A stretch of DNA of 64,000 nucleotides, from contig NZ_FQLR01000002.1 of NCBI RefSeq assembly GCF_900119895.1, positions 62,001-126,000 on the forward strand, given 5' to 3'. Below are positions 38,176 to 47,658 of the stretch, piece after piece; within the stretch, counting starts at the first letter, position 1, and the number at the start of each line of letters is the position of its first letter. The translations under genes were made by a program, and so were the position numbers. The notes beneath the pieces are model-generated. The model searched no databases. It saw only the letters and a list, made by a program, of their open reading frames with translations, and was not told the DNA's origin. The DNA comes from Collinsella phocaeensis. GTDB lineage: Bacteria > Actinomycetota > Coriobacteriia > Coriobacteriales > Coriobacteriaceae.

Positions 38176-38658
38176 GCCTCTTCCACCCCTCCGCACGCAA
38201 GCGGCGTACGCCGCGGCGAATTCGATACACAGACGAGAAGGCTACCCCCCCCCGACCCCGATCTGGCAAGTACCGAATCGGGTCCGCGGGCGAGGTCGCC
38301 GCCAACCATTCTGGTCTGCCAACCTTTACGCATCCTTACCGGCAGATGACAAATAAGTAAGTATTAATCGGGACGCAGCCCGCCGGGCTGCTCCCCGAAG
38401 GCCCTCGCCAAGAGGGGCGTACCCTAACGGCGCACCGTGCCATTAGGGTACGCCCCTCTTGGCGAGGGCCTGTCCCCCTTGGCACAGCCGGCAGGCGACA
38501 TGCAATTAGGATGCCGGACGCACAAGCACGAGCCTGCGCACGACGGGGTGACGTATCATGGAGAGGTTAGCAATCCGCCGGCTCAAGGCGGTCCGCGCAC
38601 CGCGCGGCCGGCCGCTGCCGCGCGGCACCGACCCGTCCACAAAGAAGGGCAGGACTCC
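38176..38658. promoter_or_regulatory. dltA-purL divergent intergenic region
   Basis: 483 bp. It holds the promoters of dlt (minus strand) and purL (plus strand), neither assignable with confidence. TATCAT at about 38553 could be a purL -10. The perfect hairpin at 38399-38471 lies in the middle. No purine riboswitch aptamer was recognised. Confidence 0.4.
38399..38471. terminator. Perfect 29-bp inverted repeat with 15-base loop
   Basis: Arms 38399-38427 and 38443-38471 are exact reverse complements (outer end AGGCCCTCGCCAAGAGGGGC, inner end TACCCTAA). The right arm runs into CCTGTCCCCCTT, reminiscent of the REP core. The structure may insulate the two divergent operons or be a mobile palindrome; no long T-run follows. 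Confidence 0.55.
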
Positions 38659-41600
38659 ATGGTCTCTCGTGTGTACGTAGAGAAGAAACCCGGCTTCGAC
38701 GTCGAGGCCCGGCAGCTCAAGGGCGAGCTGACCGCGATCCTGGGGATTTCGGGCCTCACCGGCCTCCGCCTCATCAACCGCTACGACGTCGAGGGCATCG
38801 ACGAGGAGCTGTTCGCTCGCTGCGTGCCCACCGTGTTCTCCGAGCCGCAGGTCGACGTCGTGTACGACGAGCTGCCGGCGGACGACGCCGCGACCGTCTT
38901 CGCCGTCGAAGCCCTGCCTGGCCAGTTCGACCAGCGCGCCGCCTCCGCCGCCGAGTGCGTGCAGTTGATCTCCCAGGGCGAGCGGCCTGCCGTTCGCTGC
39001 GCCAAGGTGTACGTGCTCTCCGGCAACCTTTCCGCAGAGGACCTCGACGCCATCAAGGGCTACGTCGTCAACCCGGTCGAGTCGCGCCTGGCGTCCCTCG
39101 AGTGCCCTGAGACCCTCACCCAGGAGATCCCCGACCCCGAGCCGGTCGAGGTCATCGACGGCTTCCGCGAGCTCGACGAGGGCGGCCTCGCCGCCTTCAT
39201 CGCCGAGCGCGGCCTGGCCATGGACGAGGCGGACATCACCTTCTGCCAGCAGTACTTCATCGACGAGGGCCGCGACCCCTCGATCACCGAGATCCGCGTG
39301 ATCGACACCTACTGGTCCGACCACTGCCGCCACACCACCTTCGGCACCGTCCTCGAGAACATCGAGATCGACGACGCGACCGTCCAGGCGGCCTTCGACC
39401 GCTACCTCGAGATGCGCTCGCAGCTCGGCCGTGACGAGAAGCCCATCTGCCTCATGGACATGGGCACCATCGGCGCCAAGTGGCTCAAGAAGCAGGGCAT
39501 CCTCACCAACCTCGACGAGTCCGAGGAGATCAACGCCTGCACCGTCAAGGTGACGGTCGACGTGGACGGCGAGGACCAGGACTGGCTGTTCCTCTTCAAG
39601 AACGAGACGCACAACCACCCCACCGAGATCGAGCCCTTCGGCGGCGCGGCCACCTGCGTGGGCGGCGCGATCCGCGACCCGCTCTCGGGCCGTTCCTACG
39701 TCTACCAGGCCATGCGCGTCACCGGCGCGGCCGACCCGACCGTGCCGGTGTCCGAGACCATCGCCGGCAAGCTGCCCCAGCGCAAGCTCGTGACCACCGC
39801 GGCGGCCGGCTACTCCTCCTACGGCAACCAGATCGGCCTGGCCACCGGCCAGGTCTCCGAGCTCTACCACCCCGGCTACATGGCCAAGCGCATGGAGGTC
39901 GGCGCCGTGGTGGGCGCCGCGCCCGCGAGCCACGTCCGCCGCGAGTGCCCCGCCCCCGGCGACAAGATCATCCTGCTCGGCGGCCGAACCGGCCGTGACG
40001 GCATCGGCGGCGCCACCGGCTCCTCCAAGGCCCACAACGTCGAGTCCATCGAGAAGGACGGCGCCGAGGTCCAGAAGGGCAACGCCCCCATGGAGCGCAA
40101 GCTGCAGCGCCTGTTCCGCCGCGGCGACGCCTGCCGCCTGATCAAGCGCTGCAACGACTTCGGCGCGGGCGGCGTCTCCGTCGCCGTGGGCGAGCTGGCC
40201 GACGGCCTCTACATCGACCTCGACATGGTCACCAAGAAGTACGACGGCCTGGACGGCACCGAGCTCGCCATCTCCGAGTCCCAGGAGCGCATGGCCGTCG
40301 CCGTGGCCGAGGCCGACGTCGACGAGTTCATGGGCTACGCCGAGGAGGAGAACCTCGAGGCGACCGTGATCGCCGAGGTCACCGCCGAGCCCCGCGTCCG
40401 CATGGCATGGCAGGGCGACGCCATCGTCGACCTCTCCCGCGCGTTCCTCAACTCCAACGGCGCGCCGAAGTTCCAGGACGTCCACGTCCCCGCGCAGGGC
40501 GTCGCGCCCATCGACCCCGAGAGCGAGCTGGCACAGGCCGCGCTCGAGGAGTTTGACAGCCTCGAGAACGTCTTCGAGAGCACCGTGCCCATGGTCCCGG
40601 GCGCCGAGGAGGTCGATTCCTTCGCCGAGGCCATGCGCCTGCTCGTGAGCGACCTCAACGTCTGCTCCAACAAGGGCCTGTCCGAGCGCTTCGACTCCAC
40701 CATCGGCGCCGCGACCGTCCTCATGCCCTTCGGCGGCGAGCGCCAGCTCACCCCGAGCCAGGCCATGGTCGCCAAGTTCCCGGTCGACGGCGAGACCACC
40801 ACGGTCTCCGGCATGGCCTGGGGCTTCAACCCCTACATCATGGAGGCCGACCAGTACCGCGGCGCCTACCTCTCCGTCGTCGAGAGCATCGCGCGCCTCG
40901 TGGCCACCGGCTTCGACCACACCAAGGCGTACCTCTCCTTCCAGGAGTACTTCGAGCGTCTGCGCGACGTCCCCGAGCGCTGGGGCAAGCCCATGGCCGC
41001 CGTCCTGGGCGCCCTCATGGCCCAGGTCGAGCTCGGCGCCGGCGCCATCGGCGGCAAGGACTCCATGTCCGGCTCCTTCGAGGACCTCGACGTCCCGCCC
41101 ACGCTGATCTCCTTCGCCGTCGCGGTCGATAAGCTCGCCAACATCGTGTCGCCCGAGTTCAAGCGCGCGGGCAGCCGCGTCGCGCTGATCCAGCCCGCCT
41201 ACCAGATGGACGACCTCCTGCCCGAGACCGACTCGCTGCTCGCCGCCTTCGGCGCCGTCGAGGAGCTCGTCCGCGAGGGCAGCGCGCTCTCCGTCTCCAC
41301 GCCCGGCTTCGGCGGCCTGGCCGAGGTCCTGTTCAAGGCCTGCCTGGGCAACCGCATCGGCTTCACCGTCGCGGACGCCTACTACGAGGCCGACGCGCGC
41401 GACCTGTTCGACCACGCCTACGGCTGCTTCATCGTGGAGCTCGCCGAGGGCGCGGAACTGCCCGAGGTCGACGGCGTGACCGTGGTCGAGCTCGGCACCA
41501 CCACCGAGGCCTACGAGCTCGCCGCCTACGACGAGACCCTCGATATGGCCGAGCTGCAGGAGGCTTGGGAGTCCGGCATCGAGTCCGTGTTCCCCTACCG

Positions 41601-42507
41601 CAGCGCAGCCGACGACGTCGACGCCCCCGAGGAGCTCGTGCCCGAGGAGCGCTACCGCTGCGAGGAGGAGGGCCGCGTCCGCGCGACCTACGGCGGCCTC
41701 AAGATCGCCCGTCCGCGCGTGATCATCCCGGTCTTCCCCGGCAACAACTGCGAGTTCGACTCCGCCCGCGCCTTTACCGCCGCCGGCGCCGAGGCCGATG
41801 TCTTCGTGATCAACAACCTCACGCCCGAGCACGTCGCCGAGTCCACCCGCGAGCTGGCGCGCCACATCCGCGAGTCCCAGATCGTCATGATCCCCGGCGG
41901 CTTCTCCGGCGGCGACGAGCCCGACGGCTCCGCCAAGTTCATCACCGCGTTCTTCCGCGCACCCGAGGTCACCGAAGCCGTTCGCGACCTGCTGCAGTCC
42001 CGCGACGGCCTGATGCTCGGCATCTGCAACGGCTTCCAGGCGCTCGTCAAACTCGGCCTGGTGCCCTACGGCGACATCGTGGACGCCACGGCTGACGCCC
42101 CGACGCTCACCTTCAACGAGATCGGCCGTCACCAGAGCCGCCTGGTGCGCACGCGCATCTGCAGCGACCTGTCGCCGTGGCTCTCCCAGTGCGACCCCGA
42201 GGAGCTCTACACCGTGGCCATCTCCCACGGCGAGGGCCGCTTCGTCGCTAACGACGAGGTGCTCGCGCAGCTGCGCGCCGGCGGCCAGATCGCCACGCAA
42301 TACGTGGACGTGGCGGGCATGCCGTCCATGGACCTCGACGTGAACCCCAACGGCTCCGTGGCGTGCATCGAGGGCATCACCAGCCCCGACGGCCGCGTGT
42401 TCGGCAAGATGGGCCACGTGGAGCGCCGCGGCGACGGCCTGTACAAGAACGTCCCCGGCGAGAAGTTCATGCCGCTGTTCGAGAGCGGCGTCGCGTACTT
42501 CTCGTAA
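38659..42507 (+). CDS. purL: Phosphoribosylformylglycinamidine synthase, single polypeptide
   Basis: 1282 residues. Fourth step of purine synthesis: FGAR + glutamine + ATP to FGAM. N-terminal and linker domains, two AIRS-like halves (DTYWSDHCRHTTF, KNETHNHPTEIEPFGGAATC, GGRTGRDGIGGATGSS, DFGAGGVSVAVGELADG), then a class I glutaminase from about 1025 (VIIPVFPGNNCEFDSARAF, nucleophile in GICNGFQALVKLG, His-Glu in SHGEGRF). This is the Clostridia/Coriobacteria long form, not the PurLQS split. ATG 38659 follows AGGGCAGGACTCC. Its extreme C/G third-position bias exceeds that of its neighbours, suggesting high expression. Monocistronic with a strong terminator. Confidence 0.97.
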   Translation: MVSRVYVEKKPGFDVEARQLKGELTAILGISGLTGLRLINRYDVEGIDEELFARCVPTVFSEPQVDVVYDELPADDAATVFAVEALPGQFDQRAASAAECVQLISQGERPAVRCAKVYVLSGNLSAEDLDAIKGYVVNPVESRLASLECPETLTQEIPDPEPVEVIDGFRELDEGGLAAFIAERGLAMDEADITFCQQYFIDEGRDPSITEIRVIDTYWSDHCRHTTFGTVLENIEIDDATVQAAFDRYLEMRSQLGRDEKPICLMDMGTIGAKWLKKQGILTNLDESEEINACTVKVTVDVDGEDQDWLFLFKNETHNHPTEIEPFGGAATCVGGAIRDPLSGRSYVYQAMRVTGAADPTVPVSETIAGKLPQRKLVTTAAAGYSSYGNQIGLATGQVSELYHPGYMAKRMEVGAVVGAAPASHVRRECPAPGDKIILLGGRTGRDGIGGATGSSKAHNVESIEKDGAEVQKGNAPMERKLQRLFRRGDACRLIKRCNDFGAGGVSVAVGELADGLYIDLDMVTKKYDGLDGTELAISESQERMAVAVAEADVDEFMGYAEEENLEATVIAEVTAEPRVRMAWQGDAIVDLSRAFLNSNGAPKFQDVHVPAQGVAPIDPESELAQAALEEFDSLENVFESTVPMVPGAEEVDSFAEAMRLLVSDLNVCSNKGLSERFDSTIGAATVLMPFGGERQLTPSQAMVAKFPVDGETTTVSGMAWGFNPYIMEADQYRGAYLSVVESIARLVATGFDHTKAYLSFQEYFERLRDVPERWGKPMAAVLGALMAQVELGAGAIGGKDSMSGSFEDLDVPPTLISFAVAVDKLANIVSPEFKRAGSRVALIQPAYQMDDLLPETDSLLAAFGAVEELVREGSALSVSTPGFGGLAEVLFKACLGNRIGFTVADAYYEADARDLFDHAYGCFIVELAEGAELPEVDGVTVVELGTTTEAYELAAYDETLDMAELQEAWESGIESVFPYRSAADDVDAPEELVPEERYRCEEEGRVRATYGGLKIARPRVIIPVFPGNNCEFDSARAFTAAGAEADVFVINNLTPEHVAESTRELARHIRESQIVMIPGGFSGGDEPDGSAKFITAFFRAPEVTEAVRDLLQSRDGLMLGICNGFQALVKLGLVPYGDIVDATADAPTLTFNEIGRHQSRLVRTRICSDLSPWLSQCDPEELYTVAISHGEGRFVANDEVLAQLRAGGQIATQYVDVAGMPSMDLDVNPNGSVACIEGITSPDGRVFGKMGHVERRGDGLYKNVPGEKFMPLFESGVAYFS

Positions 42508-42558
42508 GCGAGTCATGTTGGGGCGGGTTTTGCCCCGCCCCTCCCCGTGGCAGCATGA

Positions 42559-42602
42559 AGGCCGCCGCCTGGAACACATCCAGGCGGCGGCCTCTTTTTT
42601 CC
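42559..42602 (+). terminator. purL intrinsic terminator
   Basis: Perfect 15-bp stem AGGCCGCCGCCTGGA (42559-42573) / TCCAGGCGGCGGCCT (42579-42593), 5-base loop, then CTTTTTTCCC. A smaller GGGGCGGG / CCCGCCCC hairpin lies just upstream at about 42520-42543. Confidence 0.92.
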
Positions 42603-42833
42603 CGCCTCAAAAAGGGGACAGGCACTTTTTTGAGGCGCGGGCCTTGTCCGGGGACCGCACAGGGCACGCGAAACCTCAAATTGGGGACAGGCACTAAATT
42701 GAGGTCTGTCAGCGGCACGGAAATCGGCATCGGCCGCGGCATCAAGGGCAGTCTCCGGACACCGAATCGGAAACCTTGGAAAAGCGCCCGCCCCTAAACC
42801 TCAAATTCGTGCCTGTCCCTAATTTGAGGTGCA
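42603..42833. repeat. Cluster of three REP-like palindromes
   Basis: Copies at 42603-42637, 42673-42705 and 42798-42830 follow the purL terminator. The first two share one orientation, the third is inverted. The third, with its 5-prime flank AAAAGCGCCCGCCC, is nearly identical over about 54 bp to the copy bordering the insertion sequence (49075-49129). Confidence 0.85.
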
Positions 42834-42875
42834 CGCCCTAACTGCACGCGGTTCTCACGATTGCCCGCTGAGCGC

Positions 42876-44030
42876 CTATCTCGCATCGCATCGACGTTCT
42901 CGCATGCAGGAGAACACGCAGCTCACGATAGCCACCAGCGCGATCACTGCAACGAACGCCAACTCGCCGCCCACCGGCAGCCAGCCCGTTGAGAAGGGAT
43001 TGGCGCTCCCCGGCACCGACCGCTCGCACAGCGCATGGTCGAACAGCACGGGCACAAGCAGCCATCCGAAACCCGCGCACACGGGCACAACGCGCACGAG
43101 CATGCCAACATAGCCCGCACTCATCCGGGCAAGCACGAACGACAGGAGCCCCGCAGCAAGACCCAGGCCCACCATCAGCGCGACGCGAGCAGCTACATAA
43201 GCCCCCAGCGTCATGTCCCAGCCGCAGACATAACCGCTCAACGGACCCGTGATAACGCAGTCCATCAGGGCACCAATCCCAGCACCGGCAAGGGGAACGG
43301 CCCAGGCGCACAGGCTCACGGCAAGAACGAGCGCCGCCGACAACACCGCAGCCGCCAGCTGCGCGCCGAACACCTTGCGACCGATGCGCGATGACCACTG
43401 GACCGCCCGCATGCGATGCAGCTGGTCGCTCACCGCGACAGGAGCCATCACAAACATGGGTGCGACCACAAGCCACGTTGAGAGACGGTTGAGATACGTC
43501 TCGATATCCTGCAACCACATGTGCGAGAGATAGCCGCGTGCGCCCCCTTCCCCCTCTAAAGCCTGAAGCCAAAGGTCCATCTCATACGCCCTCTCATGGG
43601 AAGGCAAGGCAAGGATCCGCTCGCTCAAAGCGATATCCGCCTTGAGCGCATCATCGGGCTCGCCTCCCGCTTGCTGTACCCCATATTCGCGATCGAGCAC
43701 CTCGATTGAAAAGGCATCGAAGTCCGCCCGCGTGCGAAGGTCGCGCTCGGCAGCCCCATCGAGCGTCGCCAAATCAGACTCGAACGCCGTCTCCGCAGCG
43801 CGTGCTTCCGCACGGATTTCACGCATCTCGGCATCATCGATCGAGGCCCCGAATCTATCCGCCCACTCCTGGGCAAGCTCGAAATGAAAGGTCGCCTGGC
43901 TCCCGTTGGGAAAAGCGACTATCCCAGGCCCCTTTCCGACAAGAAACCAGAAAGCGATGCCGGACACCAGAAGCGCCGCAAAGATACCCGGGCGCCATAT
44001 CCTACTCAGCTCCTGCGCGAACAGACTCAT
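42876..44030 (-). CDS. ABC transporter permease (sigma-operon, subunit 2)
   Basis: 384 residues. Helix at about 13-35, a roughly 130-residue extracytoplasmic domain rich in Asp/Glu/Arg/Ala, then six helices from about 185 to 375. This is ABC-2-like topology with a large loop after the first helix. It starts immediately after the preceding permease stop. Last gene of the sigma-factor operon. It closely resembles the upstream permease in layout, suggesting an old duplication. Substrate unknown. Confidence 0.72.
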   Translation of the reverse strand: MSLFAQELSRIWRPGIFAALLVSGIAFWFLVGKGPGIVAFPNGSQATFHFELAQEWADRFGASIDDAEMREIRAEARAAETAFESDLATLDGAAERDLRTRADFDAFSIEVLDREYGVQQAGGEPDDALKADIALSERILALPSHERAYEMDLWLQALEGEGGARGYLSHMWLQDIETYLNRLSTWLVVAPMFVMAPVAVSDQLHRMRAVQWSSRIGRKVFGAQLAAAVLSAALVLAVSLCAWAVPLAGAGIGALMDCVITGPLSGYVCGWDMTLGAYVAARVALMVGLGLAAGLLSFVLARMSAGYVGMLVRVVPVCAGFGWLLVPVLFDHALCERSVPGSANPFSTGWLPVGGELAFVAVIALVAIVSCVFSCMRERRCDAR

Positions 44031-45218
44031 CTATGCCACATCCTTATCGAACCACATGCGCCGCAGCACCGGATGCATGCACCACAGGACAGCGATGCCG
44101 CAAATCACAGCTGCAGCTTCTTGCAATGGGATGAACGAACGAAGCCCCAAGTCGGTAAACCACTGGCCGCTCACGGAAAGCAAGGGCGCTGGAAAGACGT
44201 GCATGAGTGCACGGGCGACGTGCCATCCGTTGAGCGCGCATGCCGCCTGCGCCCCCAGCGGCGCGATCAAGAGCACGCAAGCCGTTACAGCGGCACGGAC
44301 CACGCTATAACCGGTTGCCAGCAGGACCGCTTGGACCGTAAGGCACAGCAGCGCCACGAAGCCCGACCCCAGCAGCAGGGTCCACATGAGGTACGAGCCG
44401 ATCGAGCAATCGAACCACGTCACGAACGGCCGCGCGGAGCCTCCGTCCACCACAACGTTGAACAAGCTCGAAACGCTGCTCTCCCACACGGGACCGATTC
44501 CCCATCCGGACAGCGCGGCAACCGCTCCGAAGGTCAGCACCGCGAACGCTGCGTACATCGTCAACGCCCATATCAAGGATGCGGTGAGCCTTGTTGCAAC
44601 GACGCCGCGCCCGACGGGACTCGACAGCGCGATCGACCGCGCCCCCGTTCGCTCGTCCAGCTCGCACATAGCAAGCAGCGCGGCCATTCCTATGGCAGAA
44701 GCCTCCAAGATAACCACGGGCACGAGCGTCCCGAATAAGAATTGGTGCACGTCGAACGTGTAGGCGGCACCGTATACGTCCCGCTCCTGCCTCGACGCCC
44801 GCACCGCATCGACCCGATCCTCCCAAGCCGCATATTTCGAAGCCACCAAGTGCGACGCCAACGGCGCATCCATATCGATCGCCGCCGCGGTACCGGCCTC
44901 GCCCGCATCAAAGGCGGCAAGTATGCCCTGGGCGTGGGACACGGACCATGCGAGCTGGTCGCGAGCACCGGTCGCCGGACGTGCCATCACCGCATCCAAG
45001 AATTCCTGATCCATATGAACACCCACCAGCTGGGCGACCGAAGCGACTTCCGCCATATGCGGAAACAGCCACGAGTTGCCAAAGATGAGCGCACCGTTCA
45101 AAACGAGGAAGGCGAACGGCAACGCGACAAGCAGGGGCATGCGAACGATCCGGCGCAACTCTTCCGCAAGCAGTGACAACCCTAGCGAGCGCGATATCGC
45201 CGCGCTCAGCGCCGTCAT
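44031..45218 (-). CDS. ABC transporter permease (sigma-operon, subunit 1)
   Basis: 395 residues. Helix at about 24-48, an extracytoplasmic domain of about 120 residues, then six helices. ATG 45218 follows GGTGAGGAAA, where the ATPase stop TGA lies within the SD. Encoded between the ATPase and the second permease, so a heterodimeric channel is likely. The upstream in-frame extension to 45299 overlaps the ATPase gene and is rejected. Confidence 0.75.
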   Translation of the reverse strand: MTALSAAISRSLGLSLLAEELRRIVRMPLLVALPFAFLVLNGALIFGNSWLFPHMAEVASVAQLVGVHMDQEFLDAVMARPATGARDQLAWSVSHAQGILAAFDAGEAGTAAAIDMDAPLASHLVASKYAAWEDRVDAVRASRQERDVYGAAYTFDVHQFLFGTLVPVVILEASAIGMAALLAMCELDERTGARSIALSSPVGRGVVATRLTASLIWALTMYAAFAVLTFGAVAALSGWGIGPVWESSVSSLFNVVVDGGSARPFVTWFDCSIGSYLMWTLLLGSGFVALLCLTVQAVLLATGYSVVRAAVTACVLLIAPLGAQAACALNGWHVARALMHVFPAPLLSVSGQWFTDLGLRSFIPLQEAAAVICGIAVLWCMHPVLRRMWFDKDVA

Positions 45219-45223
45219 TTTCC

Positions 45224-46072
45224 TCACCGCCCCTCGCGATACCGCACCAGAAACGCATCCTCCAAGGTGGGGGAAACGGCGCGCGCACCCTCGGGGCACC
45301 GTGTCGCGCAGATGCGAAGCATCGTGCGTCCATCGCGCTCCCGCTCTCCCAGCACCTGACAGCCACGGGGAAGTTCCGCATGAACCGGCATCTCGAATAT
45401 CATTCCAGCAAGCTCGGCGCAGAGTTCCGCGCTGCCCGGATACGCCTTCACGCGACCGTTTTGGATGAATACGATCTGGCCGGCAATCGCCTCGATGTCC
45501 GACACGATATGCGTCGACAGAATCACCGTGCGCTCTTTTGCGAGCTCATGAATGATGTTGCGAAAGCGCACGCGCTCGCGCGGATCAAGCCCCGCGGTGG
45601 GCTCATCAAGAATGAGGATCTGGGGATCGGCAAGCAGCGCGGTCGCGATTCCGATGCGCTGGACCATGCCGCCCGAGAACTCGCGCATGCGGCGGTCTGC
45701 CGCGTCGGCAAGACCTACCAGCTCGAGCAGCTCGTCGCATCTCCGCGCGATGTCGTGCTTGCCCATTCGCTGCAGGACGCCCACGTAGCGCAGGAACGCC
45801 CGGGGCGTATAGCTCGGATAATATCCAAACTGCTGGGGCAGGTAGCCTAGCACGGCACGGTAGCGCTCCCCCATCGCATGAATGTCCTCGCCGTTCCAGC
45901 AGATTCTTCCCTCGGTTGGAAAGGTAAGCGTGGCGAGCATCTTCAGAAGCGTCGACTTACCCGCTCCGTTTGGCGCTATCAACCCGGTAACGCCCGTGGA
46001 AAACGCAAGCGTCGCGTCCTCGATCACAACGTTGCTCTTGAATCGTTTGGTCACGTGTTCGACGGTAAGCAT
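45224..46072 (-). CDS. ABC transporter ATP-binding protein
   Basis: 282 residues. Walker A APNGAGKSTL (unusual Ala in place of Gly at the first position), Q-loop YLPQQFGYYP, signature FSGGMVQRIGIATALL, Walker B ILILDEPTAGLDPRERVR, H-loop STHIVSDIE, then a regulatory C-terminus. Similar to ATPases paired with bacteriocin-type or heme-type permeases. It lies between a membrane protein gene and two permease genes in a tightly spaced five-gene operon led by a sigma factor. Confidence 0.88.
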   Translation of the reverse strand: MLTVEHVTKRFKSNVVIEDATLAFSTGVTGLIAPNGAGKSTLLKMLATLTFPTEGRICWNGEDIHAMGERYRAVLGYLPQQFGYYPSYTPRAFLRYVGVLQRMGKHDIARRCDELLELVGLADAADRRMREFSGGMVQRIGIATALLADPQILILDEPTAGLDPRERVRFRNIIHELAKERTVILSTHIVSDIEAIAGQIVFIQNGRVKAYPGSAELCAELAGMIFEMPVHAELPRGCQVLGERERDGRTMLRICATRCPEGARAVSPTLEDAFLVRYREGR

Positions 46073-46084
46073 AGCGCATCTCCC

Positions 46085-46849
46085 CTACGCGTATTCTGCG
46101 AACGACATCGTGCAGGCATCAGCAATAAGGCGGACAAATAGGATCGTCGCGGCCGCTGCGACCGCGAAGAACACCACCGCGGGAACGGCGAGCAGCGCCG
46201 TGGCGGCTGCAGGGAGCATTGCCAGCAGCATGCCTGCAAGCGCCCAGATGACAATCGGCATCAGCGGGACGACAACCGCCTGAGCCGCCCCGTACATTCG
46301 CCCAGCCACGTTAAGCCGAAAGATCAGAAGCGAAAAGGCGCCGAAGGTCGCGAGGCTCGCCGCGGCAAGGGACAGCATCCACCAAAACGAGACCATGCGC
46401 GCGCTCGCGACCCAGGCCGCAGCGGCAAGCGGCACGGTAAGCAGAATCGCCATCGCCCCAAACGCCAGCATGCGGGCAGCATGGAACTCGAGAACCGTCA
46501 TGCGACATGCCGCGCGCCACGCGATTGTTCCGCTCTCGCGGTCCTTCCACGCAACAAGTCCCTGAAGCGCCGCAAAAAACAACGGAGCCAGCATAAAGAC
46601 CGCGAGCGCCGCGTCCCCGGGTTCTGCGATGAACGCCAAAGGAGCCGCGCCGGCAAGAGTGATGATTCCTGCCAGAATCGCGCAGTCCTCGATCCCGAAG
46701 AACAGCGCGCGCAAAGACAGGGCGGCGAAATTGCCCCGCATACGGCCGTATGACGCTTCGCATGAAGGCAGCGCCTCATCGAGAATCGATTCGATGGCGC
46801 GATCGCGCTCCTCGCTGCTCAACCCTTCGCGCCATTCCGCTTTGCTCAT
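46085..46849 (-). CDS. Six-helix membrane protein, possible anti-sigma or permease component
   Basis: 254 residues. A polar N-terminal segment of about 45 residues (WREGLSSEERDRAIESILDE) is followed by six hydrophobic helices from about 47 to 245. It starts at an ATGA overlap with the sigma factor gene, the classical location of an anti-sigma factor. No zinc-finger anti-sigma motif (HxxxCxxC) is present, so inhibition of sigma is only suggested by position. It could instead be a third permease. Confidence 0.55.
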   Translation of the reverse strand: MSKAEWREGLSSEERDRAIESILDEALPSCEASYGRMRGNFAALSLRALFFGIEDCAILAGIITLAGAAPLAFIAEPGDAALAVFMLAPLFFAALQGLVAWKDRESGTIAWRAACRMTVLEFHAARMLAFGAMAILLTVPLAAAAWVASARMVSFWWMLSLAAASLATFGAFSLLIFRLNVAGRMYGAAQAVVVPLMPIVIWALAGMLLAMLPAAATALLAVPAVVFFAVAAAATILFVRLIADACTMSFAEYA

Positions 46850-47412
46850 AGTCGCTCCTCCCGCTCAATGCATGCCCTCATCGCCTTGACCGCCCGGTAG
46901 TACTGGGCCTTGGCGGCTGCTTCGCCTTGCTGGGTCGCCCGAGCGATCTCGGCGAAGCTGCTCCCGGCAAACACCCGCAAGCGCACCACCGCCTGCACTC
47001 TGGGCTCAAGCCCCAACAAGAGCCCCATCGCCCTCCGCGCCCTGTCCTCGCTCCAAGAGCGATCGATGAGCTCCTCGTATTCATCGCGCATATCCACGGG
47101 ATCGATCTCTACCCCATCTATGGATAGCGGCGTGAAGCGCATCCGCGCGCGATGCCAATCGATGATCCTATTGGCGGCGATGCGGTAGAGCCACGTTCGA
47201 AACGAGGCGCGCCGCTCGTCGAAGGATGCAAGCGCGCGCATCGCCGCAACGAAGACATCCTGCGTCACGTCGAGCGCCTCGTCCTTATCTCGCATCTGAT
47301 GGGCGACAAACCGGTAGATGTCGTCATAGTGCCTGCGAATCAACTTGTCCGCGCATCGGCGCGATCCTGTTCGAACGATCTTGCGCACCAGCGCGACATC
47401 CCCGTCCGCCAT
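46846..47412 (-). CDS. ECF-type RNA polymerase sigma factor
   Basis: 188 residues. Region 2 has IRRHYDDIYRFVAHQM, DVTQDVFVAAMRAL and FRTWLYRIAANRIIDWHRAR; region 4 has GLEPRVQAVVRLRVFAGSSF, AEIARATQ and an Ala-rich recognition helix. ATG 47412 follows GAGGAGGTGATCGA, a near-perfect SD. First gene of an operon with a membrane protein and an ABC transporter. It probably controls its own operon; promoter elements upstream (47413-47540) were not assignable. Confidence 0.9.
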   Translation of the reverse strand: MADGDVALVRKIVRTGSRRCADKLIRRHYDDIYRFVAHQMRDKDEALDVTQDVFVAAMRALASFDERRASFRTWLYRIAANRIIDWHRARMRFTPLSIDGVEIDPVDMRDEYEELIDRSWSEDRARRAMGLLLGLEPRVQAVVRLRVFAGSSFAEIARATQQGEAAAKAQYYRAVKAMRACIEREERL

Positions 47413-47658
47413 TCGATCACCTCCTCGCACGGCATCGCGGCCCCTTGCTATGAGACTATACGTGCGCTCCCTCCATACGTTGCAAATTGGCCCTCGTTCG
47501 ATTTCCGTATCATGCGCGCGACGGCGCAAGCCCTACCTCGAGACGATATGAGTTGAACATTGGGAGCCCCTCCCCTTGTAGCTCTATCGTGGGTCGGGCG
47601 ACAATGGTCGTAACGCCAACCGTGGCCGCGCGCCACATGCGACGGAGAGGGGCCCGCC

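Noticed and set aside
38472-38658. Purine riboswitch upstream of purL
   Set aside because: The conserved purine-aptamer core and its loop-loop partners could not be found in the leader.
38506-42579. A 1357-codon open frame antisense to purL
   Set aside because: It mirrors purL codon for codon. The extreme third-position GC of purL removes stop codons from the opposite strand. The product is a repetitive His/Leu/Val/Gly/Asp-rich sequence with no domain.
42603-42833. Possible CRISPR array because of regularly recurring short palindromes
   Set aside because: Only three copies, in mixed orientation and at unequal distances, and none of the spacer or cas features of CRISPR. They belong to the dispersed REP-like family.
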